Positions 7,280-13,517 of a stretch of DNA of 13,517 nucleotides are shown here, in pieces. A program made the translations under genes and the position numbers. Every line of letters starts with the position of its first letter. The first letter of the stretch is position 1. The notes under the pieces are model-generated. The model searched no databases. It worked only from the letters and a program-made list of their open reading frames with translations, and was not told the origin of the DNA. The stretch spans positions 1 to 13,517 of the forward strand of contig CAZXYF010000077.1 of the NCBI GenBank assembly GCA_964644705.1, in the 5' to 3' direction. The stretch comes from CAZXYF01 sp964644705. GTDB lineage: Bacteria > Planctomycetota > Brocadiia > SM23-32.

Positions 7280-7819
7280 TTACTCCATCAGATCAATGAC
7301 AGCATCATCTTCTGTCTCATATATCTCGAAAAGGTCATCGAAGCGCATGATTTCAAAAATCTCACGGATGCTGTCGGAAATGCGACACAGATGGAGTTTT
7401 CCGTCACGGCTTTTGAGCTCTTTGTGGAGACTGACAAGTTTGCCCATGACGGCACTGCTCATGTAGTGGACGTTTCGGAAATTGAGAACAATTTTATTGA
7501 GATCGGAGTTCGACAGCAGGGCGTTGAATTCATCTCCGAGCTGTTGCACGTTGGACTGGTCCAGTATTCGGGACGTGCGGAAGTTCACTACGGCCACATC
7601 GTTTTGCATAGTTATTTCCAGCAGTGACCCCTGATCGCTCTCGATCGTGCGACTCTGGATGACGCTGTCCACCTGTCCGGTCGCATTCCCGTCCTCATCG
7701 CGATACAGGCGGATTATGCTGCCGCACCGGGGGCATCGTCCTTTGCGTCCGATAAACTGCTTTTCGGTTTTTAACTTCTTTCCGCAGTTTTCGCACGAAA
7801 CTATTATCTGGTCAGCCAT
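7280..7819 (-). CDS. zinc-ribbon plus STAS domain protein, anti-sigma factor antagonist type
   Basis: This 179-residue protein has an N-terminal zinc ribbon with CENC (9-12) and CPRC (29-32). After a linker comes a STAS domain from about residue 66 (LLEITMQNDVAVVNFRTSRI) to the C-terminus. STAS domains of the SpoIIAA/RsbV family bind anti-sigma kinases and are controlled by phosphorylation of one Ser. Here the corresponding loop reads HYMSSAVMGKL, so a Ser is available although the usual DSSG is changed to SSAV. No anti-sigma kinase or phosphatase gene is in the window, so regulation of a sigma factor cannot be assumed; a scaffold or membrane-asymmetry role is also possible. The ATG has a GAGGA site upstream. 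It lies 44 nt after mtnP and is followed after one base by the CxxC-protein gene. Confidence 0.9.
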   Translation of the reverse strand: MADQIIVSCENCGKKLKTEKQFIGRKGRCPRCGSIIRLYRDEDGNATGQVDSVIQSRTIESDQGSLLEITMQNDVAVVNFRTSRILDQSNVQQLGDEFNALLSNSDLNKIVLNFRNVHYMSSAVMGKLVSLHKELKSRDGKLHLCRISDSIREIFEIMRFDDLFEIYETEDDAVIDLME

Positions 7820-7863
7820 TCCTGTTCCTCAAAATAGAGAAATCACCTGATTCGCAGGACACA

Positions 7864-8724
7864 TTATACATAGTCACCAGTGATGATTTCCAGCTTCTGC
7901 TTGGTCTCTTCCGGAATCATGTCGGGGTCGGTGATTATTGCATTTTCCAGTGCGCTCTGGCAGTCGCAGTCTCGGTCGTGGGGGAGCTCAGCAACGGCGA
8001 GCCGCAAAGAGTCCTGGGCCAGGGCGGCGTTATGTTTGAGGTTTTTGATTAGCATATCCACCGTAACCGCCTCTTCCGCTTCATTCCAGCAGTCATAGTC
8101 GGTAACGCAGGCCATGGTCGCGTAGCACATTTCGGCTTCGCGTGCCAGTTTAGCTTCCTGATAGTTAGTCATCCCGATTACGTCCACGTCCCATGACTGG
8201 TACATGTGTGATTCGGCGCGGGTGCTGAAGGCCGGGCCCTCGATGCACAGGTAGGTTCCGTCGGTATGCACGGCTCCTCCCGCCTTTTTGGTCGAATCAA
8301 CCAGGGTGCTCTGGAGGGCCGGACATACGGGATCGGAGAAGGCGATGTGTGCAACGAGTCCGTCCCCAAAAAATGTATCCTGGCGGTTATGTGTACGATC
8401 AATAAATTGATCCGGGACCACTACTTCTCGAGGGCTGATATCTGGCCGCATGCTGCCCACCGCCGAAACGGAGATGATGCAATCTACGCCGAGTTGCTTA
8501 AGCCCCCAGATGTTGGCTCGAAAGGGAAGTTCCCCGGGAAGAAGCCGATGTCCTTCACCGTGTCGCGGGAGAAAAACGACTTCACGGTTCTCCAGTAAAC
8601 CAACTTTAAAGGTGTCCGAAGGATCCCCAAAAGGTGTATCGACCGTAACCTCGTCAGTGACCTCCAGCTCCGCCATATCATACAGACCACTGCCACCGAT
8701 GATACCTATACGATTTTCTGTCAC
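7864..8724 (-). CDS. mtnP: S-methyl-5'-thioadenosine phosphorylase
   Basis: The enzyme phosphorolyses methylthioadenosine, a by-product of polyamine and other SAM-dependent synthesis, to adenine and methylthioribose 1-phosphate. This starts purine and methionine salvage in the cytoplasm. Seen in the 286 residues: GIIGGSGLY (7-15), the phosphate-site PRHGEGH (53-59), SAVGSMRPDI (87-96), DQFIDRTHNR (105-114), IEGPAFSTRAES (161-172), GMTNYQEAKLARE (184-196) and TDYDCW (208-213). The last motif, with EEAVTVD after it, favours MTA phosphorylase over purine nucleoside phosphorylase. The start is GTG, with AAGGAG 6 nt upstream. It is the first gene of the minus-strand operon, behind its own putative promoter. 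No other methionine-salvage gene is nearby, so its link to the following genes may be only co-transcription. Confidence 0.95.
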   Translation of the reverse strand: MTENRIGIIGGSGLYDMAELEVTDEVTVDTPFGDPSDTFKVGLLENREVVFLPRHGEGHRLLPGELPFRANIWGLKQLGVDCIISVSAVGSMRPDISPREVVVPDQFIDRTHNRQDTFFGDGLVAHIAFSDPVCPALQSTLVDSTKKAGGAVHTDGTYLCIEGPAFSTRAESHMYQSWDVDVIGMTNYQEAKLAREAEMCYATMACVTDYDCWNEAEEAVTVDMLIKNLKHNAALAQDSLRLAVAELPHDRDCDCQSALENAIITDPDMIPEETKQKLEIITGDYV

Positions 8725-8763
8725 CTGCTGCTCCTTATCAGTGTTTCGTTCAACTTCAGCGGT

Positions 8764-8791
8764 ATTGTAACAGCGAATATGCGGTCATCAA
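8764..8791 (-). promoter_or_regulatory. putative sigma-70 promoter of the mtnP operon
   Basis: On the minus strand TTGATG (8786-8791) and TACAAT (8764-8769) are separated by 16 bp. The -10 matches consensus at five of six positions, the -35 at four. Transcription would start roughly 30 nt upstream of the mtnP GTG. No other candidate of this quality was seen between the two divergent genes on this strand. Confidence 0.5.
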
Positions 8792-8865
8792 AATGAAAGG
8801 CCCCAGCAGCCTGTATGTGAACCCATAGCGTTGTCTCATCCCCTATGAATGCTAAAATGGCATGT

Positions 8866-8894
8866 TTGACACCCAGCGCGTGTGAGAGTATATT
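8866..8894 (+). promoter_or_regulatory. near-consensus sigma-70 promoter for the lipoprotein-tRNA-hisS-aspS unit
   Basis: A perfect -35 TTGACA (8866-8871) is followed by a 17-bp spacer and the -10 TATATT (8889-8894), which differs from TATAAT at one base. Transcription would start near 8901, about 40 nt before the lipoprotein ATG. Such a strong promoter suits a stable-RNA gene, and the tRNA-Ser downstream probably depends on it. Confidence 0.75.
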
Positions 8895-8941
8895 TATATC
8901 AAATGCGGTCCAAATCCCAAAAAGGAGGCTCGTTCTCTGTT

Positions 8942-9157
8942 ATGAATGAAACGTGGAAAACTGTAGTTATTTTGATGGTCTGCCTGAGCGTCAGTCTTGT
9001 GGCGTCTGGATGCCAGATGCTCAAAATTAACACGCCGGAACGAAAGCGAAAACGTATGTACACCATTAAAACTGATCTTGACCGTATGGTGGACGATGCC
9101 GATTGGGTATTAGGTTTGCAGCGCCCCTCCAGGCTTCACAACGAAGCAATGCGCTGA
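8942..9157 (+). CDS. small putative lipoprotein of unknown function
   Basis: This 71-residue protein has a lipoprotein signal: a short start with one Lys, a hydrophobic run (VVILMVCLSVSLVA, 8-21) and a lipobox ending ASG-C with Cys at 24. The mature part is only 48 residues: a basic stretch (PERKRKR) and then LDRMVDDADWVLGL. The residue after Cys is Gln rather than Asp, so by the E. coli rule it would be sorted to the outer membrane. I chose the ATG at 8942 because AAAGGAGG ends 13 nt upstream and the signal starts cleanly there. An in-frame GTG at 8882 would lie inside the promoter. It is first in the unit leading to tRNA-Ser and hisS. No function can be assigned. The lipobox is acceptable but has Ala where Leu is usual. 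Confidence 0.75.
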   Translation: MNETWKTVVILMVCLSVSLVASGCQMLKINTPERKRKRMYTIKTDLDRMVDDADWVLGLQRPSRLHNEAMR

Positions 9158-9182
9158 AAGCGAGCTGGTGTCAGATGTTTAT

Positions 9183-9273
9183 GGAGGGGTGGCCGAGTGG
9201 ACGAAGGCGACGGTTTTGAAAACCGTTGTCCCGTTTAGCGGGACCGGGGGTTCGAATCCCTCCCCCTCCGCCA
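9183..9273 (+). tRNA. tRNA-Ser (anticodon UGA)
   Basis: The 91 nt fold as a class II tRNA. A 7-bp acceptor stem GGAGGGG pairs with CCCCTCC (9263-9269), followed by discriminator G and an encoded CCA (9271-9273). The anticodon stem ACGGT/ACCGT closes the loop TTTGAAA with anticodon TGA at 9217-9219, reading UCA and probably other UCN codons. A long variable arm (GTCCCG...CGGGAC) is typical of serine tRNAs, and the T-arm has the TTCGAAT loop. It lies 25 nt after the lipoprotein stop and 31 nt before the hisS start, so it is probably cut out of a longer transcript. Confidence 0.97.
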
Positions 9274-9304
9274 TTTTTTTACTTTATCTTTCCCGATACC
9301 GATT

Positions 9305-10585
9305 ATGTCTCAGTCGTATGTTCAATCCCTTGCTGGTACCGAAGATCGACTCCCTGGAGAATGGGCTCAGTGGCGGACACTCCACCGTGCCGCCCGTCGT
9401 CAGTTTGAAGCCTATGGTTACGGTGAGCTGGCGTTCCCCATAATCGAGGATGCACGTCTGTTCATCAAAGGCACGGGCGAAACCACTGATATTGTGGAAA
9501 AGCAGATGTACACGCTGGATAGTGGAGAAGATGAGAGTATTACTCTGCGGCCCGAAGGTACTCCTTCTGCTGTGCGCGCTTATCTGGAGCGCGATCTGCA
9601 CAAAAAACAGGCCTTTCAGAAGTTCTGGTACGCTGGGCCGATGTTCCGCAAGGAACGGCCTCAGAAGGGGCGTCTCCGACAGTTTCACCAGATAGGTGTC
9701 GAGGCTATTGGCGGGGGAAGCCCGGTACTGGACGCAGAAACCATCCTGTTGGCGCGCGACATATTCGAAGACGCAGGCTTGAGTGACTTTGAAATCTATA
9801 TCAACACTATCGGATGCAGCAAATGTCGTCCCGGTTATCACGAGGCTCTGCATTCAATGCTTGATTCACACCGGGACGAGCTCTGCGAGGATTGCCAGAA
9901 TCGACTCGACCGCAATATTCTCCGGATACTGGATTGCAAAAATGAACAGTGCCAGGAAGTAGTTGCTGATATCCCGGAAGTGGAGAATCATCTGTGTGAA
10001 GAATGCGCTGAGCATTATGATGCGGTGCTGGATGTGCTGGAGGAAACTGGCACGACGTATGAGAAAGATGCCCATCTGGTGAGGGGGCTCGATTACTATA
10101 CGCGCACGGTTTTTGAGATAAAACACCCCGACCTGGGAGCTCGCGACACGATTTGTGGTGGTGGGCGTTACGATGATCTGGTGGAGCAGTTTGGCGGGCC
10201 GTCACTCCCTTGCGTAGGTTTTGCTCTGGGGGTTGAAGCGTCCCTGCTGGCGATGGGTGAGGAGTGCGAAAAGACGCCCGGAGGGACGACCGGTGTTGAT
10301 GTTTACGTGGTATGTTTCGAGGACCATGCGCGCAAACACGGTTTTCAGCAGGTTCAAGCCCTTCGAAATTGCGGTTTGACTGCGGAAATGGATTTTGAGC
10401 AACGGAGTGCCAAAGCTCAGATGCGTATGGCGAATAAACTGGACGCGCAATACTGCTATCTCATTGGCGAACGCGAGCTGTCGGAGGAGGAGGTTCTGGT
10501 CAAAGAAATGGATAGCGGTGAGCAGTGGAACGTCCCGTGGAAGGTCGCAGCTGAACAAACGGCGGAACGGTTGCAGGAGGACTGA
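9305..10585 (+). CDS. hisS: histidyl-tRNA synthetase (histidine--tRNA ligase)
   Basis: This class II synthetase charges tRNA-His with histidine using ATP. The 426 residues have the usual bacterial layout: GTEDRLP near the start (11-17), TLRPEGT (80-86), motif 2 with R115 (FRKERPQKGRLRQFHQIG), the HisA motif LVRGLDYYTRTVFE (258-271) with catalytic-type R260, GGGRYDDL (285-292), motif 3, and a C-terminal anticodon-binding domain from about 331. Two points are unusual. Motif 3 reads GFALGVEASLLAM (305-317), with Ala312 where most bacterial enzymes have Arg. The inserted domain holds four Cys pairs (171/174, 194/197, 211/216, 231/234) suited to zinc. The ATG directly precedes the conserved N-terminus, but no Shine-Dalgarno sequence is visible in the T-rich 31 nt between tRNA-Ser and this start. 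Confidence 0.97.
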   Translation: MSQSYVQSLAGTEDRLPGEWAQWRTLHRAARRQFEAYGYGELAFPIIEDARLFIKGTGETTDIVEKQMYTLDSGEDESITLRPEGTPSAVRAYLERDLHKKQAFQKFWYAGPMFRKERPQKGRLRQFHQIGVEAIGGGSPVLDAETILLARDIFEDAGLSDFEIYINTIGCSKCRPGYHEALHSMLDSHRDELCEDCQNRLDRNILRILDCKNEQCQEVVADIPEVENHLCEECAEHYDAVLDVLEETGTTYEKDAHLVRGLDYYTRTVFEIKHPDLGARDTICGGGRYDDLVEQFGGPSLPCVGFALGVEASLLAMGEECEKTPGGTTGVDVYVVCFEDHARKHGFQQVQALRNCGLTAEMDFEQRSAKAQMRMANKLDAQYCYLIGERELSEEEVLVKEMDSGEQWNVPWKVAAEQTAERLQED

Positions 10586-10596
10586 GGCGGCCTGAA

Positions 10597-10654
10597 CCGA
10601 ACTGCAGGAAGGCAAAAGCGCGTTGAGCGCGGTCACGTACAGTTCTGCAGTTGG
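10597..10654 (+). other. stem-loop between hisS and the HEAT/YbjN-like gene
   Basis: AACTGCAG (10600-10607) and CTGCAGTT (10645-10652) are perfect inverted repeats, extendable by two pairs past a one-base bulge. Between them GCGC-GTTGA-GCGC forms a small inner hairpin. The element fills most of the 125-nt gap after hisS. It has no T-run, so RNA processing, stability control or attenuation are as likely as termination. Confidence 0.35.
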
Positions 10655-10710
10655 ATGAAAACGAGTATTTTCACTACAGACGAAAACATTTCGCGGAACA
10701 GGGGTCAAAA

Positions 10711-11496
10711 ATGGCACAGAATGAGATTCAGGAAAACATCGAACAGCTGTCGGATTTCCGCACACGAAGCGCCGCGATGAAACGTCTTGTGGCAGCAGGC
10801 GATGACGCCGTTGAACCGCTGATTGAAGCTCTGGGGGAGATAAAGCATGAGGGCGCGGTGTGGGCAATATTACAGTGTCTGGCTGATCTTAATGCTGAAA
10901 AAGCGGTCCCCGAAATCGCCCCGTTGCTGAAAGATTCACGATTCAAAAGTGCGGCTCATGATGCGCTCATTAGCATTGTAGGGCAGGATTTTGGTACTGC
11001 ACCTGCTCCCTGGTTGAGCTGGGTTGAGGGGGAGGAGGCAACCGATGCGCTGGAGGAGGATGAGGAGGACCAAATGCATGAGACGGGGCTGCCTGACGAA
11101 CGGCTCATGGAATTGGCCATGGAGCCGCTTGAGGCACAATGGAGGGAAACAGGTTCCGGCCGATACAAAGCTGAGATGACGATTAAAGATGTGGACCAGC
11201 AACAGGATCTGACGATAGATCTTGAACGTGAGGATCATGAAGGATCGGAAATCGTTATCGTGTATTGTGATTGCGGGCCAGCGGCGGAAACTGATTACGA
11301 AGCGGCGCTGCGCCATAATTTGAAGATGCCTTACGGGGCTCTTGCCGTGCGTGATGCCGAATCGGGGCCGCGATTTGTGATGTTCAATACACTTCTGAAG
11401 CAGGATATGAGCCCCCTGGAATTGTGCAAAAGTGCTGCAACCGTTGCGGAGCGCGCGGTGCGGGTACGAGAAGATTTGGAACGTCTATCCGAGTGA
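10711..11496 (+). CDS. HEAT-repeat protein with YbjN/CesT-like C-terminal domain
   Basis: I do not recognise this 261-residue protein as a named family. The N-terminal part (about 12-95) is built of helical pairs typical of HEAT repeats: RTRSAAMKRLVAAGDDAVEPLIEAL, with similar units following and Pro/Ala-Val at the turns. A very acidic linker (107-122) follows. The C-terminal half (about 132-258) alternates strands and helices, with MPYGALAVRDAESGPRFVMF (206-225) and a final helix. This resembles the YbjN/type III chaperone (CesT) fold; that is inference. No signal peptide or membrane segment is seen. I chose the ATG at 10711 because AGGGG lies 6 nt upstream. An in-frame TTG at 10651 would add 20 residues but overlaps the stem-loop. 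It sits between hisS and aspS, 27 nt before the latter, probably co-transcribed. A protein-binding or scaffold role is likely but unproven. Confidence 0.85.
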   Translation: MAQNEIQENIEQLSDFRTRSAAMKRLVAAGDDAVEPLIEALGEIKHEGAVWAILQCLADLNAEKAVPEIAPLLKDSRFKSAAHDALISIVGQDFGTAPAPWLSWVEGEEATDALEEDEEDQMHETGLPDERLMELAMEPLEAQWRETGSGRYKAEMTIKDVDQQQDLTIDLEREDHEGSEIVIVYCDCGPAAETDYEAALRHNLKMPYGALAVRDAESGPRFVMFNTLLKQDMSPLELCKSAATVAERAVRVREDLERLSE

Positions 11497-11523
11497 ATTG
11501 AATAACGTAGAATTGGAATAGCT

Positions 11524-13287
11524 GTGATAAGAAGAACACATTACTGCGGCGATGTACGATCCGACGACATTGGTAACGAAGTATCGGTGAGCGGTTGGGT
11601 GGCCAACTGGCGAGATCATGGCGGGCTGGTGTTTCTGGACCTGAGGGACCGGACCGGGGTGGTCCAAGTTGTCTTCAACCCTGAAGAGGATGAGGATTTG
11701 CATGCTCGCGCGAGCGTGCTTCGGAGCGAATACTGTGTGAGCGTTACCGGAGAGGTGACTGAACGCCCTGAGGGGATGCAGAATCCTGAAATTGACACGG
11801 GGATGGTTGAGATACGGTCCACGGAGCTGGAAGTACACAGCGAGAGTGAGGCTCCAGCGTTCGATGTGGATAATCCCGGAGATGTGTCTCTCGAAGCCCG
11901 CTTGAAAAATCGGTTCCTTGATTTACGCCGACCGGAGATCTTCCGCATTTTTGAGTCGCGTCACCGGATGTTGCAAAGTATTCGACGCTATTTTGATGAT
12001 AACGGCTTTCTGGAGGTTGAAACTCCGTACCTGACGAAAAGCACGCCCGAAGGAGCCCGGGATTATCTGGTCCCAAGTCGGACTGTTCCGGGTAGCTTTT
12101 TCGCACTCCCTCAGAGTCCTCAGCTGATGAAACAGACCTTGATGATTGGAGGGCTGGACCGGTATTTCCAGGTGGTGAAGTGTTTCCGGGATGAAGACGT
12201 TCGGGCATCCCGGCAGCCGGAATTCACACAGATCGACATGGAAATGTCATTTGCGGACGAAGACGACGTGATGGAGATGACAGAGGGATTGATGGCCGGA
12301 TTGTTTCGAGATGTGTTGGACAAAAGCATTCAAAGCCCTCTTCCCAGGATGGATTATCACGAGGCTTTTGATCGTTACGGAACGGATGCCCCTGATCTGC
12401 GTTACGGACTTGAAATCCACGATATTAACGATATCGCCGCAGACTGTGATTTCCGTGTGTTCAGTGGGACCGTTGAAGATGGGGGAGAGGTCCGAGGAAT
12501 TTGCGTTCCCGGGGGCGCCGATATGACCCGGAGCGAGGTTGACGGATTGGTTGATTGGGTGCAGCAGTTTGATCTTCCCGGGCTGGCCTGGTTCAAGTTT
12601 GTCGAGGGAAGTGCTGAAGGGGGTATATCCAAATTCTTCAGTGATGGGGAGATCGAGGCTATTGTGGAAGAGTTTGATGCGGAGGATGATTCTCTGTTCC
12701 TGTTTGCGGCCGCCAGGCGTTCAAAAACAAACGTCGCTCTGGCCCGGCTCCGAGAACATGTCGCGGAGAAGTTGGATCTCATTGATGAGGACCAGTTTGA
12801 GCTCTGCTGGGTGGTTGATGCCCCGGCGTTCGAGGCCGTGGATGATGGATCGCATCTTACGTTCCCGCATCACCCCTTTACAGCTCCCTATGAGGAGGAT
12901 ATTGAGCTGTTGGAGGAGGATCCGACATCGGCGAGAACCCGATCTTATGATCTGGTTTTGAATGGTGCCGAGCTTGGTGGGGGAAGCGTGAGAATCGCTG
13001 ATCCTGAGTTGCAGATGCGCATCTTCCGGATTCTGGGATATACGGAATCGGAAGTGAAGGACCGGTTCGGCTTTTTCATGCGGGCTCTCCATCACGGGCC
13101 ACCTCCGCATGCCGGGCTCGCCCTCGGATTCGATCGGATTGTGTGGAAAATGCTCGGTCTGGAGGATATCCGTGAGACAATGGCTTTCCCCAAAACGCAA
13201 AAAGCGGTTTGTCTGTTGACGGGGGCTCCGACGGAAGTCAGCGAGGAACAGCTCAGTGAGTTGGGGGTTGAGCTGCAGAACTCGTGA
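11524..13287 (+). CDS. aspS: aspartyl-tRNA synthetase, bacterial type, probably non-discriminating
   Basis: This class IIb synthetase charges tRNA-Asp with aspartate. The 587 residues match the bacterial type. They comprise an N-terminal OB-fold anticodon domain (1-100), motif 1 region FLEVETPYLTKSTPEGARDY (162-181), the flipping loop QSPQLMKQ (197-204), motif 2 FRDEDVRASRQPEFTQID (221-238), the inserted GAD domain (about 285-420), HPFTAP (450-455), and motif 3 GLALGFDRIV (531-540) with R538. In the anticodon domain His32 (WRDHGG) and Gly84 (RPEGMQN) correspond to H31 and G83 described for the non-discriminating Pseudomonas aeruginosa enzyme, instead of Leu and Lys in E. coli. It may therefore also aspartylate tRNA-Asn. 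The start is GTG at 11524, fixed by the conserved RRTHYCG N-terminus; the upstream GGA site is weak. It is the last gene seen in the operon. Confidence 0.97.
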   Translation: MIRRTHYCGDVRSDDIGNEVSVSGWVANWRDHGGLVFLDLRDRTGVVQVVFNPEEDEDLHARASVLRSEYCVSVTGEVTERPEGMQNPEIDTGMVEIRSTELEVHSESEAPAFDVDNPGDVSLEARLKNRFLDLRRPEIFRIFESRHRMLQSIRRYFDDNGFLEVETPYLTKSTPEGARDYLVPSRTVPGSFFALPQSPQLMKQTLMIGGLDRYFQVVKCFRDEDVRASRQPEFTQIDMEMSFADEDDVMEMTEGLMAGLFRDVLDKSIQSPLPRMDYHEAFDRYGTDAPDLRYGLEIHDINDIAADCDFRVFSGTVEDGGEVRGICVPGGADMTRSEVDGLVDWVQQFDLPGLAWFKFVEGSAEGGISKFFSDGEIEAIVEEFDAEDDSLFLFAAARRSKTNVALARLREHVAEKLDLIDEDQFELCWVVDAPAFEAVDDGSHLTFPHHPFTAPYEEDIELLEEDPTSARTRSYDLVLNGAELGGGSVRIADPELQMRIFRILGYTESEVKDRFGFFMRALHHGPPPHAGLALGFDRIVWKMLGLEDIRETMAFPKTQKAVCLLTGAPTEVSEEQLSELGVELQNS

Positions 13288-13517
13288 TCCGTTGGGAAAC
13301 TCATACAGGCCCGCGCAATCCGTGATATGCGGCGCTCAAAACTCTGGTGAGACAGGGGGAGATGTAACACTGCCAGGGATGAGAGGTTGCCCGGCGCGGA
13401 ATAGAAATGCGGGCCGGTGGCGCTTTGGGACGCGGGCGATGGATAGAGCGATTGCCGGGATTCCAGGCGGGAAACGCTATTAAACCATTGGCTCCCCCGA
13501 TCCCGAAGAAACGATTG
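13288..13517. other. region after aspS without a supported gene
   Basis: The final 230 bp hold no open frame with a plausible start and product, no RNA gene I recognise and no clear terminator. GCCCG and CGGGC are spaced about 16 nt apart near 13388-13415, which is a weak hairpin at best. A downstream gene may begin beyond the window edge. Confidence 0.4.

Noticed and set aside
8882..8941. Longer start (GTG) for the small lipoprotein
   Set aside because: It would begin inside the promoter, upstream of the predicted transcript start. The ATG at 8942 has the ribosome binding site and a clean signal peptide.
9274..9281. T-run directly after tRNA-Ser as an intrinsic terminator
   Set aside because: No independent hairpin precedes it apart from the tRNA itself, and no separate hisS promoter is visible.
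10202..10867. 221-residue minus-strand frame over hisS and the following gap
   Set aside because: Antisense to hisS with no family resemblance; conserved HisRS motifs explain the sequence.
13256..13483. 75-residue plus-strand frame after aspS
   Set aside because: It begins within aspS in another frame, and its composition is unlike a protein.

Overview
The window looks like bacterial chromosome of moderate GC content, densely packed with ordinary housekeeping genes. I see no mobile element, CRISPR array or phage gene. Several features would fit the PVC group (Planctomycetota, Verrucomicrobiota, Kiritimatiellota, Lentisphaerota): a zinc-ribbon/STAS protein, a stand-alone PqqD-like protein next to an FtsX-type ABC transporter, and a bacterial-type AspRS with non-discriminating residues. 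That placement is an inference from gene style only. AGGAG-like ribosome binding sites are common, and GTG and TTG starts occur.

Layout from left to right. (1) 173-2179, minus strand: a soluble flavoprotein of the fumarate reductase/succinate dehydrogenase superfamily with unknown substrate. (2) 2180-2657: a divergent intergenic region with one good dyad. (3) 2658-3521, plus strand: nadC of NAD biosynthesis. (4) 3531-3568: a perfect 16-bp hairpin between convergent transcription units, probably a terminator for both. (5) 3590-8724, minus strand: six tightly packed genes that look like one operon. In transcription order they are mtnP (methylthioadenosine phosphorylase), a zinc-ribbon/STAS protein, an unrecognised protein with two CxxC-bearing halves, a PqqD-like protein, an FtsX/MacB-type permease and its ATPase. 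(6) 8725-8941: a divergent promoter region, with a near-consensus sigma-70 promoter on the plus strand. (7) 8942-13287, plus strand: a small lipoprotein, tRNA-Ser(UGA), hisS, a HEAT-repeat protein with a YbjN/CesT-like C-terminal half, and aspS. This looks like a translation-centred operon. (8) 13288-13517: no gene I can support.

The best candidate for an undescribed system is the block 3590-7819. Its genes are coupled by overlaps or very short gaps. They combine a possible signalling protein (STAS), a metal-binding-type protein of unknown fold, a peptide-recognition-type PqqD domain without any radical SAM partner, and an ABC transporter whose extracytoplasmic domain does not look like the usual MacB domain. 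In the plus operon the notable points are a tRNA gene ending 31 nt before a hisS start that lacks a Shine-Dalgarno sequence, a HisRS lacking the usual motif 3 arginine, and an AspRS predicted to be non-discriminating.
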